DNA of 64,000 nt from Phocoena phocoena (GCF_963924675.1 NC_089238.1:41992879-42056878); one strand, 5' to 3'; positions 33,149 through 45,514 are shown, numbered from the stretch's first letter. Translations and numbers: made by a program. Notes: a model not told the origin generated them from the letters alone.

Positions 33149-33356
33149 TTTTTTTTTTTTTTTTTGCAGTACGCGGGCCTCTCACTGTTGTGGCCTCTCC
33201 CGTTGCGGAGCACAGGCTCCGGACGCGCAGGCTCAGCAGCCATGGCTCACGGGCTAGCCGCTCCGCAGCATGTGGGATCTTCCCGGACCAGGGCATGAAC
33301 CCGTGTCCCCTGCATCGTCAGGCGGACTCTCAACCACTGCGCCACCAGGGAAGCCC
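33149..33356 (-). mobile_element. Young CHR-family SINE nested in an older SINE
   Basis: A T-run is followed by GCAGTACGCGGGCCTCTCAC, ending CGCCACCAGGGAAGCCC. The duplication CAGGATCTTTTT (33137-33148 and 33357-33368) is sequence of the outer SINE. Confidence 0.92.
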
Positions 33357-33388
33357 CAGGATCTTTTTAGTTGCAGCATGCAGGCTCT

Positions 33389-34720
33389 TTTTTTTTTCTA
33401 ATGTGTATACATATTTTATTGGATCTCATTTTCTTTTTTTTTAATGTCATTATTGGAGTATAATTGCTTTACAATGTTTTGTTAGTTCCTCCTGTATAAC
33501 AAAGTGAATCAGCTATATGTAACCATGTATCCCCATATCCCCTCCCTCTTGCATCTACCTCCCACCCTCCCTATCCTGCCTCTCTAGGTGGTCACAAAGT
33601 ACCGAGGTGATCTCCCTCTGCTGTGCAGCTGCTTCCCACTAGCTATCTATTTTACATTTGGTAGTGTATATATGTCAATGCTACTCTCTCACTTCGTCCC
33701 AGCTCCCCCCTGCCCACCCCGATCTGTGTCCTCATGTCCATTCTCTTCGTCTGTGTCTTTATTCCTGTCCTGCCCCTAGGTTCATCAGAACCTTTTGGTT
33801 TTTTTTTTTAGATTCCATATATATGTGTTAGTATATGGTATTTGTTTTTTTCTTTCTGACTTACTTCATTCTGTATGACAGACTCTAGGTCCATCCACCT
33901 CACTACAAATAACTCAGTTTCCTTTCTTTTTATGGCTGAGTAATATATTCCATTGTATATATGTGCCACGTCTTCTTTATCCATTCATCTGTCGATGGAC
34001 ATTTAGGTTGCTTCCATGACCTGGCTATTGTAAATAGTGCTGCAGTGAACATTGTGGTACATGTCTCTCTTTGAATTATGGTTTTCTCAGGGTATATGCC
34101 CAGTAGTGGGATTGCTGGGTCATATGGTAGTTCTATTTTTAGTTTTTTAAGGAACCTCCATACTGTTCTCCATAGTGGCTGTATCAATTTACATTCCCAC
34201 CAACAGTGTAAGAGGGTTCCCTTTTCTCCACACCCTCTACAGCACTTGTTGTTTGTAGACCTTTTGATGATGGCCAGTCTGACCGTGTGAGGTGATACCT
34301 CATCATGGTTTTGATTTGCATTTCTCTAATGATTAGTGATGTTGAGCATCCTTTCATGTGTTTGTTGGCAATCTGTATATCTTCTTTGGAGAAATGTCTG
34401 TTTAGGTCTTCCATCCACTTTTGGATTGGGTTGTTTGTTTCTTTGATATTGAGCTGCATGAGCTGCTTGTATATTTTGGAGATTAATCCTTTCTTAATTG
34501 CTTCGTTTGCAAATATTTTCTCCCATTCTGAGAGTTGTCTTTTCGTCTTGTTTATAGTTTCCTTTGCTGTGCAAAAGCTTTTAAGTTTCATTAGGTCCCA
34601 TTTGTTTATTTTTGTTTTTATTTCCATTACTCTAGGAGGTGGGTCAAAAAGGATCTTGCTGTGATTTATGTTATAGAATGTTCTGCCTATGTTTTCCTCT
34701 AAGATATTTATAGTGTCTGG
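33389..34720 (-). mobile_element. L1 LINE 3' end (ORF2 C-terminus + 3' UTR), nested
   Basis: On the minus strand this holds the ORF2 C-terminal region ([19 protein letters not shown], then FTIARSWKQPKCPSTDEWIK) in broken frames, followed by the 3' UTR to a T-run (A-tail complement). The duplication GCATGCAGGCTCT / GCATGCGGGCTCT (33376-33388 and 34721-34733, one mismatch) lies in the outer SINE. The copy is 5'-truncated and cannot move. Confidence 0.92.
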
Positions 34721-35884
34721 GCATGCGGGCTCTCAGTGTGGCATGTGGGATCTAGTTCCCTGACCAGGGATCGAACCCAGGCCCCCTGTGTTAGGAGTGG
34801 GGAGTCTTAACTACTGGACCACCAGGGAAGTCCCCAGCTTAAGGTTTGATATTTGAGAAAAGATCAATAAATTTTTGAAGCAATTCTCATTGGAATATTG
34901 TTGGAAAATCATCTTTTATTGTGTAAATATGATTCTAAAAGTATTGTTATCAAATCTATTGAAAAGAAAATGGTTAGGTGTATAGAGGAAGTTGTCTGAC
35001 ATGAAATTTAATTTCAGAGTTGAAAGTAATTTTTATATCTAGAATAGATTGAGATTTTGAGTGTCTTATATAATATGACTTGCTCTTTGTGTATGTTAGG
35101 GGACGTGTAACGAATACTGCTGACATTATTAGGCTGCTCATTTGAAGAAGCTAGTTTGGGTTCCTACACTGCCACTTTCTTCACCGTATGTTGGAAAAGT
35201 TGAGAGTCTCCTAGAGAAAACATTTTACATTTTCTTTGAGACTTTGCCGTGTATATTCATCAGTCTATCTCTTAAATAACCACTAAATTGTTAGGACGTT
35301 TTGTGTTTCTGTTTTTTCTTTTTAACTAGCCTCTTTGTATTTCACTTGAATGATTAGACATGTTTATATGAGAAACCATGTCTTTGTAACCAGATTATTT
35401 CTTATAGAGTCCCCCTCTTGCTAAAATATGCCCTCTAAATTATTAGAAAAATATGAGAAATTTATTGGTTCTAATACAGAGTGGTTACGAAAATTCTAAG
35501 AGCATTTTTAGAAACCATAACCAGGCTTTAATTTAGATCTCAATTGATAACTCAGTAACTTCAACTGATGTATTCCCTGCTATGTAGTCCTTACGGGATA
35601 AAGATTACTTTACTTTGTGATCAAATGTTTATCTTTGTACCTAAGGGATGAGGTGCAGCCTGTGGCTATGGAACAGTGTTCTGCTGTGCTGAGCAGACTG
35701 AGTCATGCAAGGATCCAGTCACTGTCCTTGGCTAGGCTAGCATACTCTCCTACCCAGCTGAACAACAGATGATGCTCATTAATGTTCAGTGAGTTACCGA
35801 AGGTCTCAGAATTTCTATTGATTTTTAGGGGGAAAATGTTGTTTCCTTTGGGCAAGAGGAAAAATCTTACCTGGAATTAAAAAA

Positions 35885-36010
35885 ATTGTGAAGTCTCATC
35901 TTCCAGATGAGGAATTAATGACCAAAGAGGTTAGGTGGCATGTTTAAGGTCACCTAAGTAATCAGTGGTGGAACTCAGACTGAAACCCATTTCACTGCTG
36001 TCTCCCTTGT
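35885..36010 (-). mobile_element. MIR SINE fragment, minus strand
   Basis: TCCAGATGAGGAATTAATGA, then GGCATGTTTAAGGTCACCTA and GTGGTGGAACTCAGACTGAA, is the MIR core reversed. Confidence 0.6.
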
Positions 36011-36129
36011 ACCGTGATATCTACAACCAGTCATTCAGAACTTCTAGCATCTCCTATGCATCATCATGTTGCAGTGTGTTGTGAGAGATCAGTGTGCAAA
36101 AGAAGTTGAAGGTGGTCCCTGGCATCAAA

Positions 36130-36830
36130 GAACTTAGACTGAAATTGGGGAGGGAAAACCACCACATAGAGAGTAATTGCTGAAATGTGTAGTACTCACT
36201 CTTCAAGAGTTCTCTGAAGAGGTGATCAGTTGGGGGATGGAAGAGTCAAGTGTGACTTCATTGGGGAAGGGATAATTTTGTCTGAGACTTAAAGGACAAG
36301 TTGCTTCTCTGTAGATGGAAGGTAGTCCAAGTTGAGGAGGTAAATTGAGCAAAAGCCAGAATGAGCATGACCTACGATAGGAAGTAAGAACAGGAATGGA
36401 CTTGGGGGAAGAAAATTAAGCTGGGTAGATAAATTGGAGCCAGATTATGCAAGGCCTTGAAAGCAGGCCAGAGGAATTTGGACCTTTTTCATTCTATCAG
36501 TCAACCTTAAGTACCTACTGCAAATGAGGTGTTGTGGTAGATGCTGGGAATTCAAAATTGGGAGTAATGCCTGCCCTTTAGGCTAGTAGGGAAACAGTTA
36601 TAGCAGGCTGTGATAGTGCTTTAAAAGAGATGAGAAGATGATGCCCCAGAAGCAGAGGTAGCAGTGCAAAGGAGACAGCATGTCAGAGGTAAGAAAGTGA
36701 TGAGTAGCTGGTGTGTTGAAAGAGGTAAAGTGTGGGAAGATGCAGGAAGTGTGTAGCTGGAGAGCAGGCTGGAAAGGTGGGCAGAGGCCAGATCATCAAG
36801 GGCCTTGTGTGCAGTGCCAAGCAGTGGTCA
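36130..36830. mobile_element. Decayed old repeat family, two overlapping fragments
   Basis: Two copies of a related phrase (AGATTATGCAAGGCCTTGAA at 36442-36461 and AGATCATCAAGGGCCTTGTG at 36789-36808) lie about 350 bp apart in otherwise similar text. This suggests fragments of one old interspersed repeat. The family is not identified. Confidence 0.35.
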
Positions 36831-37435
36831 CTAGTGGGGTTTATATTTTCAACCTAAAAAAGGAAGAACTTGAGTTTTATTAATATTATATAAATAACCC
36901 TGGTTCTCTTCCTCAGTCTTATAAGACAGTGCCATTACACACTCGATACACAAGGTGATGTCTCGAGGGAAGAGTGAAAGAGCTTCACAAAGCACAGGAA
37001 TTGAATGTGGTGACCTTATTAATTTGTCTGCTATTATCATATTGCAACTTATTGCAGTTTACTTGAGCCTGGTTGAGTGGATTTATAATATATTATCTGC
37101 TTTTAACTAAATTAATCTTCACAAAGTGAGATTAAAGATTTGCACAGAGAAACCGTTGATTGAAGATAATTCTAACACTATAAATAATAAAAATGTAGGG
37201 TTTACATTTCTCCTAGTAGGAGCTCTTTGTCACATTTCAAGGTAAGCCTGTCAAGAAGTCAGCCTAAAAAATGAAATTGTCAAGAAGACTATTTGAAATA
37301 TGGATTAATACATTACCATGAATAATGAACTATATGAGACTGTATTGTACTTTGAATCATACAATAGCTAAGATAGTATGACTTCATCAGGGATATATTT
37401 AGTGTATGTATTTCATCTTTATCTCATTCATTCTT

Positions 37436-37652
37436 TTTTTTTTTTTTTTTTTTTATTCTGCGGTATGCAGGCCTCTCACTGTTGTGGCCTCTCCCGTTGC
37501 GGAGCACAGGCTCCGGACGCGCAGGCTCAGCAGCCATGGCTCACAGGCCCAGCCGCTCTGTGGCATGTGGGATCTTCCCGGACCGGGGCACGAACCCGTG
37601 TCCCCTGCATCGGCAGGTGGACTCTCAACTACTGTGCCACCAGGGAAGCCCC
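37436..37652 (-). mobile_element. Young CHR-family SINE, minus strand
   Basis: A T-run and GCGGTATGCAGGCCTCTCAC lead to CTGTGCCACCAGGGAAGCCC. The short duplication CATTCTT flanks it (37429-37435 and 37653-37659). Confidence 0.9.
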
Positions 37653-37772
37653 CATTCTTGATGTTTACATTTTGTATATATTCTATAATATGTATGCATT
37701 AATGAATATTCGTGGGATGGGCGTGTAGACTCACATGTTTACTGATGAGTGTGTACTACCCAGAGTTTTAGG

Positions 37773-38073
37773 GACTTCCCTGGTGGTGCAGTGGTTAAGA
37801 ATCTGCCTGCCAATGCGGGGACATGGACTCAATCCCTGGTCTGGGAAGATCCCACATGCTGTGGAGCAACTAAGCCCGTGCGCCACAACTACTGAAGCCC
37901 GCACACCTAGAGCCTGTGCTCCACAACAAGAGAAGCCACTGCAATGAGAAGCCCGCGCACCTCAACAAAGAGTAGCCCCCGCTCACCGCAACTAGAGAAA
38001 GCCTGCACGCAGCAACAAAGACCCAACATAGCCAAAAATAGATTAATTAATTTTAAAAAATACACTTAAAAAA
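37773..38073 (+). mobile_element. CHR-type SINE, long form, + strand
   Basis: The head GACTTCCCTGGTGGTGCAGT with a B-box-like region changed to ACTCAATCCCTGG is followed by a full body and A-rich tail. It is flanked by the perfect duplication AGTTTTAGG (37764-37772 and 38074-38082). Confidence 0.9.
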
Positions 38074-38149
38074 AGTTTTAGGCCTGGCAAGCCACCCAGG
38101 TTTTAAAATGCTTTAAATGAGCAGTGCTTTAAACAAAGAAGCAATCTCT

Positions 38150-39420
38150 TAGGAAGAGTGGCAGATGGGGAGTGTAGGAGCGCAAGACATGAGGTAAGGG
38201 AAAGCAGTTAGGAGGCTGTTGTGACACCATTAGGATAGTGAGACTGGATAGGACAGTATGAAGCTGAAAGATATTAAGGAGATAGAAACAACAGGTCTTA
38301 ATGATCAGTTTGGGGACTTAAGGGGAGAGGAAAAGAGAGGGAGGATAACTCCTAGATGTTTGGCTTGGGAAAGTGGATATCTATGAAACCAAAACAAATG
38401 GGGGAGGAACTAGTTTTTTGGGTGAAGAGAAGAAGTTTGGTTTGGACATGTTGAATTTGAGTCACCTGTGTGACAACCTGGTGCAAAAGGCTGGTACAGG
38501 TCTGTAGTCAAGAGAAATGTCAGAAATGAGTTGAAGATTTATGAGATGTTAGGGTAGAAGTGGTTATTAATGCCATAAGTGTCAATGTAATCATTAACAG
38601 AGTGCAAATTAAAAAGAAAAGTAGGGGGCTTCCCTGGTGGCGCAGTGGTTGAGAGTCCGCCTGCCGATGCGGGGGACGTGGGTTAGTGCCCCGGTCCGGG
38701 AGGATCCGCGGAGCGGCTGGGCCCGTGGGCCATGGCTGCTGGGCCTGCGCGTCCGGAGCCAGTGCTCCGCAGCGGGAGAGGCCGCGACAGTGAGAGGCCC
38801 GCGTACAGCAAAAAAGAAAAAAAAAAAAAAGAGAGAAGTAGGAACAGCATGGAACCCTGCAGAACCCCTACATTTAAAATGATAGTGGAGGAAGAGAAAT
38901 CTGGAAAGAAATGGTCCAGGGAGTGGAAGTCAGGGAGGCAAGAGTTTCACAAAGAAGGGGGTGATCAACATCTTCAGATGCTGGAGAAGTCAAGAAGGAA
39001 AAAGAAGTCCGTTGGGTTTGGTGATTAGAGAACAAGATTTTTAGAGTTCTGTTAAGAGCAGTTTCATTAGAGTGACAAGAGCAGAGAGCAGTGAGTAGAC
39101 CTTACTTTTTTAAAGTTTCTCAGAAAAACAAAAGAAGAAGCAAAGGTGGTAACTAGAGTTGAATAAAGTATCCAAGAAGGATTTTACTTTCGTAGTTGTT
39201 TGTTTTTTATTTTGTTTTGTTTTAAGGGAAAGAATTCGGACATATTTATACAGCAAGGAGAAAAGGCTGGCCGAGAAAGGGAGAGATTGGAGAGATAGAA
39301 GGGATGGGGAACTGATGCAGTCCATTCTTGAGCCAGGAAGTGACATGATGGGAACAGAATTTTGGGTTGGCAGCAGTGGATGCGCTTGATGTAATGCAAA
39401 GAGGAAAGAGCAAATGTAGG
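38150..39420. mobile_element. Decayed GA-rich old repeat, split by a SINE
   Basis: Purine-rich text (GTTAGGAGGCTGTTGTGACA, then AGGTTTGGACATGTTGAATT-like phrases and GAGCCAGGAAGTGACATGAT) resembles old LINE-derived intronic sequence and is split by the SINE at 38626. Not classified. Confidence 0.3.
38626..38831 (+). mobile_element. Young CHR-family SINE, + strand
   Basis: GGGCTTCCCTGGTGGCGCAG, then GAGAGTCCGCCTGCCGATGC and the GC-rich body, end in an A-rich tail. It is flanked by AGAAAAGTAGG / AGAGAAGTAGG (one mismatch). Confidence 0.92.
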
Positions 39421-40285
39421 AAAAACTACAGCTGTTGTAGTGAAAAGCAATCCAAAGCAGAGGTGATAACCATTGAAGGGGGTGATGGTGGTGGCCCTGA
39501 GAATAGAGAGGAAGATTCAATTCAAGAAACAGTTTAAAGCAGGTGATTCCTTGCCAGGGGACAGCAGATCCACTGGGGACCATTTCCTACCCAGACAGCC
39601 TCCTTCTGACTGCCTGGGGCACCCAAAGATTGCATACTTGTAGAGAATCTCTGGCCTCTGTTACTAGCATGGGCATTTGATGCCTCAGAGATGTTGGAGT
39701 GAAAAATTGAGAGCCACTGTTTCAAAGGAAGAAATGACAGAATGTGGGGGCAGGTTGGATATAGTGAATTAGCCCTGAGATTTCTCTCCAGGGACAGCAG
39801 AAGCACTTAGCTTTGTTATAAAGCACTTAGGCAGTGTCAGCTGGCTATGGGGATTGAGAAGAAAAATTTTAGTTTATAAACACTACATAGTCACACAGCA
39901 TGAGAGCATATTCTTCCTTTAAAGGGTTTTTTCCCTAGGTTAGTGAAAGGAGTTGTTGGCTTCTTCTACAGAAATGATGGTATATTCAGGTGAGTTTTAA
40001 TATTTTGTGTCTGGAGAAATATAGTTGATTTAGTTACTGCCATTCTAAGGAATATACACTTGAGTCCTTCATAAAATTTGTGCTTGATTTCAGTGTAAAA
40101 ACAAAACTTGTGAAATAATTTTGTATGTAAACAAAGCGCTAGTGATTATGGTATCTGTAGATTGACCTTTTAGGAAGAGTAAAGAGTTATAAAACTCAAA
40201 TTTGTTTTGGTTTCTATGATCCGGCTCCCAAGACATTGCTAGAATATTTTGACATATAACTAATTAAGAATATGTGAAGTGCAGC

Positions 40286-40411
40286 CTTTTTTTTTTTTCC
40301 CCCCCCAGCTGCACCCGGCTTGTGGGATCTTAGTTCCCCAGACTAGGGATTGAACCCGGCCTGTGAGTGACAGTGCAGAGTCCTAACCACTGGTCTGCCA
40401 GGGAATTCCCA
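40286..40411 (-). mobile_element. Short tRNA-derived SINE, minus strand
   Basis: T- and C-runs precede GGCTTGTGGGATCTTAGTTC, and it ends TCTGCCAGGGAATTCCC. The duplication AAGTGCAGC lies at 40277-40285 and 40412-40420. Confidence 0.88.
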
Positions 40412-40506
40412 AAGTGCAGCTTTAAAAAAAAATTACTTTGGCTTTTCTGCAGCATTCGTTCTTTCTACCACCTTTTACCCTCTTGTTTTTAATTTTGCAA
40501 GTTTTT

Positions 40507-40855
40507 AAAATAAATTTATTTATTTTATTTTTGGCTGCGTTGTGTCTTCGTTGCTGCACGTGGGCTTTTCTCTGGTTGCGGTGAGCGGGGGCTACTCTTC
40601 CTTGCAGTGCGAGGGCTTCTCATTGCAGTGGCTTCTCTTGCTGTGGAGCACAGGCTCTAGGTGCGCGGGCGTCAGCAGTTGTGGCACATGGGCTCAGTAG
40701 TTGTGGCTCTCAGGCTCTAGAGTGCAGGCTTAGTAGTTGTGGCACACTGGCTTAGTTGCTCCGCAGTATGTAGGATCTTCCTGGGCCAGGGATTGAACCC
40801 GTGTCCCCTGCATTGGCAGGCGAATTCTTAACCACTGTGCCAGCAGGGAAGCCCC
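40507..40855 (-). mobile_element. CHR-type SINE, long form, minus strand
   Basis: It runs from AATAAATTTATTTATTTTAT through GGCTGCGTTGTGTCTTCGTT to GTGCCAGCAGGGAAGCCCC. It is flanked by the perfect duplication TGCAAGTTTTT (40496-40506 and 40856-40866). Confidence 0.92.
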
Positions 40856-41334
40856 TGCAAGTTTTTTAGAATGCTTTATGAAAGGAAACTTGATGGGATA
40901 GAGAGATGAGAAAGTAAAATCCTTATCTTTCAGTTTAATTAATCTGTCATGTATATAAAATACTACACCTCACATTTGGAAAATGGGAAGCTTTGATTTT
41001 TCATTTAAAGAGACTCAGACAAATTAAAGATTTATTTATTTATTTATAGTAAAATCAGTTGATAACTAATAAATTTTTTTTAAAAGAAATGCATGTGCCT
41101 TATTCAAGGCTCTGTTGGTTTCAAAGCACAGAAATCGATTCAAGCTAGTTCAAATAAAAGGATGGAGGTATTGCAAAGATACCGACAGGTCTCAGGACTC
41201 CAGAAAAAGCTGAGCAGACGGGCCTCAGAAATGTCACGAACCCAGGCTGTGCTGAGACTCTGCTTTCCACTCTTGCTCACATCTCCTCATCTTAGAGTTT
41301 CTCTGTTTCTCTCTGAGAATGTTCTTTTGCAGTA

Positions 41335-42005
41335 GCTTTGCTCTAGTCCTTTTATGGTTTCATTTTTTATATTTAAGTCTTTAATCTACGTGGAGTTTAT
41401 TTTAACATAGGTATGCAAGAGATTTAACTTTATATACTTTCCCAAATAGCTGATTATCTCAGCATTTGTCAAATAATCCTCTTGGATGCACTGTCAGATA
41501 GATTGGTGGGGCTGCCTGGAGTGCCATGTGGGGAAAGATTCCAAAGTGATATCTGGGTTCAGCAGGAAAGGCTATGCTTAATTAGTGATGTCTGCAATGA
41601 GTGTGCCGGGGTGAGGTACAATATGCTACGTATCTGCCACCATAGGAATGACCTGTCCTTTCCTCTCTGATTTTAATTGCACCATTTTGTACATATTTAA
41701 TTTTTTATATTCTGCAGTCTGATTCTAGATTTTCTGTTTGAGTGTTTCGTAACCACACTGTATGTTGTAACAACATTTAATAATTGATAATTCAAGTGGA
41801 CTACACCAGTCCAGAAGAATTTGAAAAATAACAATAAACAATTGCAGGCTGGTATAGTTACTTATTTGTCCAGATAAATTTTGGAATGATTTTATCATTC
41901 TTTAAAAAACTCCTTTGGGATTTTGATTTAAATTGTATTAAATCCATAAATTAATTTTGAAGAGAACTGAGGTCCTTGTAATATCTGTTTCCCAATCATT
42001 TTGCC
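41335..42005 (-). mobile_element. Old L1 ORF2-region remnant, antisense, interrupted
   Basis: TCTTTAATCTACGTGGAGTT (41382 on) and, after about 430 bases of unrelated text, GATTTAAATTGTATTAAATC (41924 on) are consecutive parts of an L1 read in reverse. The sequence between (about 41465-41885) is a later insertion of unknown type. Confidence 0.45.
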
Positions 42006-43179
42006 AGAAATATTGGACCTCTGTCATACACGTTCAAGCATGTGGCAAGAGGTATGGGACGTTCCGATTGGCCAGGCCTAAGTCACGTATTCACCTTGGA
42101 GCCAGGGAATAGGGCAACTCCCCCGGCTCCACGTGGACTGAAAGTGGTGGTTTCTCAAAAGATAATCAAGGTGATGTTACCAAAAGAAGGTGGAATGGAT
42201 GGTAGGCAGGCATAAACAACAGACATCCACTACAATGTTCCAAAAACATCAGAAGATGGTATTAGAGATTAAACAAGAAACTACCATATTAGTTGAGAGA
42301 TTTAGAAACTTTACAGACAGCTGTAAAAGGAAAGCAAGAAGAATACATTTGCTTGGGTATAGGTGAGCTAGGTGGAGCTTTTCAAAGACTCTTTAAACTC
42401 TGAAGTGAATAATAAGTTATTCTCAGCATTTCTTTTAGTGGTATTTTGAACATCACTATTGTATACATTTCAGGCAACTTCTCAAGGTTGCATTATGATT
42501 ATCATTTTATAACTAGACAAAAAAACTATATAGAGCTTATGACAGGCCCTGAAGTTAGAGATAGATTGGGATGGAGAAAAATCTTCGTCTATCAAAATAG
42601 ACATACACAGTTTTCTTAGTAAGAATTATTTTGGTTGCAGAAACCCAAACCAAACTGAGCAGAATTGGAAAGTATTGCCTCATATAACTCCTAAGACCTG
42701 GGGGTGGATCTAGGTTTAGGTCCAGAGGGATCCAAAGGCTCAAATTATCTTGGCTGCAACATCTGCTGTGGAGAATCTAATTCTGTGTAGTCAGCTAAGA
42801 TGGCCGGCAGTTCTAGGAATATATTGCCCTAACTTAATAACCCCTGTTAAAAAAGGAAAGTTTTTTTTCCTAGCACCTTCAGTCTCTGGGAAGGACTCTG
42901 ATTAACTCTGCTTTGTCTACCCTTTGGACGTATCACTATTTCCAAGATGATGGAGACTATGGTCTAGGCCTGCATCATGTACCCATCCTTAGTGTATTGA
43001 GATTGGCAGTATCACCAAACTATGAAATGTGGAATGGAGTGGTTGCTAAGCAAACTTATGTCCACTCTTAATAATGCAGACATTGAAGCCATAGTGCTTG
43101 AAATATTTTTGTAGCTAAACTGTAAAGTTTTAAAAGTTAAAAACAATAGAAATAAATGACATTACTGAGAGCTTTACTC

Positions 43180-43380
43180 TGCTAAGCTCTTTACATGCAT
43201 TGTCGCAATTTTAACAGCCCTTTGAGACAGGTATCATTATGCCCATCTTAAATATGAAGAAATTGGGGTCTGTAGAGATTAAATAATTTGCCCAAGGTCA
43301 CAGCACTTGGGTGGCAGAGGCACAGTAGTTACTCAGATTTATCAGACTCCACAGCTCCTGTTATTTACCATTATAATAGA
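43180..43380 (-). mobile_element. MIR SINE remnant, minus strand
   Basis: TGCTAAGCTCTTTACATGCA, the GACAGGTATCATTATGCCCA phrase, then TAATTTGCCCAAGGTCACAG, match reversed MIR. Confidence 0.75.
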
Positions 43381-44169
43381 TTGCTTCTCCAATGGATCAG
43401 TTTAGGTTAAGAAGCTAGCAAGTCTAAAGACCACTATGACTGGCTTAATGTGCAAGAAATTGTGCTCTGGATTTTGTGTTGTTGCATCTGTCTGAAGGTT
43501 ATTGTTATTGTCTCCCAGTCTTTGTCTCTGATTTTCCATGCTAGGCACAAATAGATAGCTGTATGTGATTATTCAACTCATTGAATACCCATATTCTGCT
43601 AGGCACTCTGGGAGAAATGGAAAGAAAACACGAGCCCAACAACCATACTTTTAAGAAGCACCCCAAATGGCTTTATGAATGCTAATAAGCTGCACATAAA
43701 TTAATCCAAATTGTTTCATACATGTCATACAAGTGAAAGACAAATGCTGAGAGAACTTGCGGTGCAGGAGTGACGAATGTTAGGAATGTGTTTCAGGTGA
43801 GAGAAGGGCAGGCCACGGAATGGGCGTGGGAGGTCTGGAGAATGGAGGTATATTATGTGAGGGGAATGGCATATCCAGAGGACGTAGATGGGAACAAGCA
43901 GCTGATCAAACTCTAGCAAACACATTGAATGAAATAGCTGATTTTCAAGACTTTGAAACACTGACTTTTTAATAATTTTAATGTATTAGTAAAAATGATA
44001 AAACCAACTTCTTAGATATTCTTATAACATTTTTATTCGTTATCTGCTCACTGCTCTGTAATGCAAAAATCAATTTTTCTTTTGTAATTATTCTAGCTAA
44101 ACTAAGGATGAATATTCTGTATTAGTTTCTTCAAAGATTATTGATTACGTTCTAGAATAAAACTACTTT

Positions 44170-44312
44170 ATTTTGATTTATTTACTTATTTTTGGCCACA
44201 CCATGCGGCTTGTGGGATCTTAGTTCCCCAAACAGGGATTGAGCGCAGGCCCCAGTGGGCAGTGAAAGCACAGAGTCTTAATCCTAACCACTGGACTGCC
44301 GAGGAATTCCAT
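44170..44312 (-). mobile_element. Short tRNA-derived SINE, minus strand
   Basis: ATTTTTGGCCACACCATGCG, then GGGATCTTAGTTCCCCAAAC, ending GACTGCCGAGGAATTCC. I saw no clear duplication. Confidence 0.82.
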
Positions 44313-44453
44313 AACTGCATTTATTTTTACAGTGAACATAAAGTAAAAGTAATTGAAAAAATTAAGCTGACTCTGGGCAATATAAATTCTGCAGAAAAAC
44401 AACAAAAAAAAGACTAAAGTGAATTTCTAAAAGTTACTGCTCACCACAGAGGT

Positions 44454-44644
44454 GTTTTATTTTTTTTGTGGTATGCGGGCCTCTCACTGTTGTGGCCTCT
44501 CCCGTTGCAGAGCACAGGCTCCGGACGCGCAGGCTCAGCGGCCATGGCTCACCATGGCATGTGGGATCTTTCTGGACCAGGGCACGAACCCGTGTCCCCT
44601 GCATCGGCAGGCGGACTCTCAACCACTGCGCCACCAGGGAAGCC
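44454..44644 (-). mobile_element. Young CHR-family SINE with internal deletion, minus strand
   Basis: The perfect 12-bp duplication CACCACAGAGGT flanks it (44442-44453 and 44645-44656). Compared with sister copies in the window it lacks about 20-25 bases between CCATGGCTCAC and GGCATGTGGG. Its T-run is short (8). Confidence 0.92.
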
Positions 44645-45514
44645 CACCACAGAGGTTTTGATATTGATCTGCTTTGTCCATTTACAGTGCAGTAGAGCTC
44701 ATTTTTATAGTCATTAATTTCATCTTAGGATACAGAATAATGGCAGTTCTCACAAGATGAGTATAAAGCATTTATACTGGATAATAAAGAAGTGAAATAG
44801 TTTTAAATGCTACCAAGCTGGATTGTAGCAGCCAGGTCTGGCAGGTATTCTCAGACAGCCATATTTGTATGTATATTTTCACATATATATTTTGACAAGA
44901 AACATGTTTTCCTTGCATGTTTTTCTTCTGCTCTCTCTAAGGAGATTGTGGTTGGAGAAAGATCTAATTTGCTCTTATGCTACCACCTATCAGTTTCCTC
45001 CCACTATTTTCATTTTATTTCTCGTATTCCTTCCTACTTCCTCTATGCTTGGGACTCAGAAGAAGTCTTTGGGATCTTTAAGTGTCTCCACCCCTTGGGA
45101 TGTAGTCACAGAAACTGAGTCTTGTGCCAAAAATGCTCTGGTCCCAAACTGAAGCATGAGAGGACAAAATACTTTGGAAAGAAAAAAAAAAGCAAAGTAT
45201 TTCTGATGGCCATTAGAAAAATGGAAAAAATACTGTTAGCATTAAATAATGTTAGCACTATAAGCCTTACATTTCTTATCTATTAAAAATAAGATACGTT
45301 TTAGTTCTCATATTTTATAGTTCTAAATATGAGATAGAGAATGAAGAGTTATAGTTACTATAAACTGACTATATAAAAAAATACATGGGTTGTCAGAGAA
45401 TTAGAATGTAATCAGATTAATTTTAATACTAAAGATATTCAAAATATAGCAAATCTCTCTTTGATCATTCAGATGGAACCTCAGCATTTGTAATACTTTA
45501 TTCTGAGCTTTATT

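Larger units (their letters stand above)
33061..34833 (-). mobile_element. Outer CHR-type SINE of a three-layer nest
   Basis: The element is in three pieces: 33061-33148, 33357-33388 and 34721-34833. It starts at the T-rich edge (AATTTATTTATTTGGCGGTG) and ends CTGGACCACCAGGGAAGTCC. The outermost 10-bp duplication CCAGCTTAAG (33051-33060 and 34834-34843) brackets all of it. A younger SINE and an L1 lie inside it. Confidence 0.88.

Noticed and set aside
34184..34627. 147-codon minus-strand frame as a gene
   Set aside because: It is L1 ORF2 C-terminal sequence within a truncated LINE flanked by its target-site duplication.
33861..34720. Independent pseudogene on the plus strand
   Set aside because: The plus-strand frames are complements of L1 ORF2 and have no homology in their own sense.
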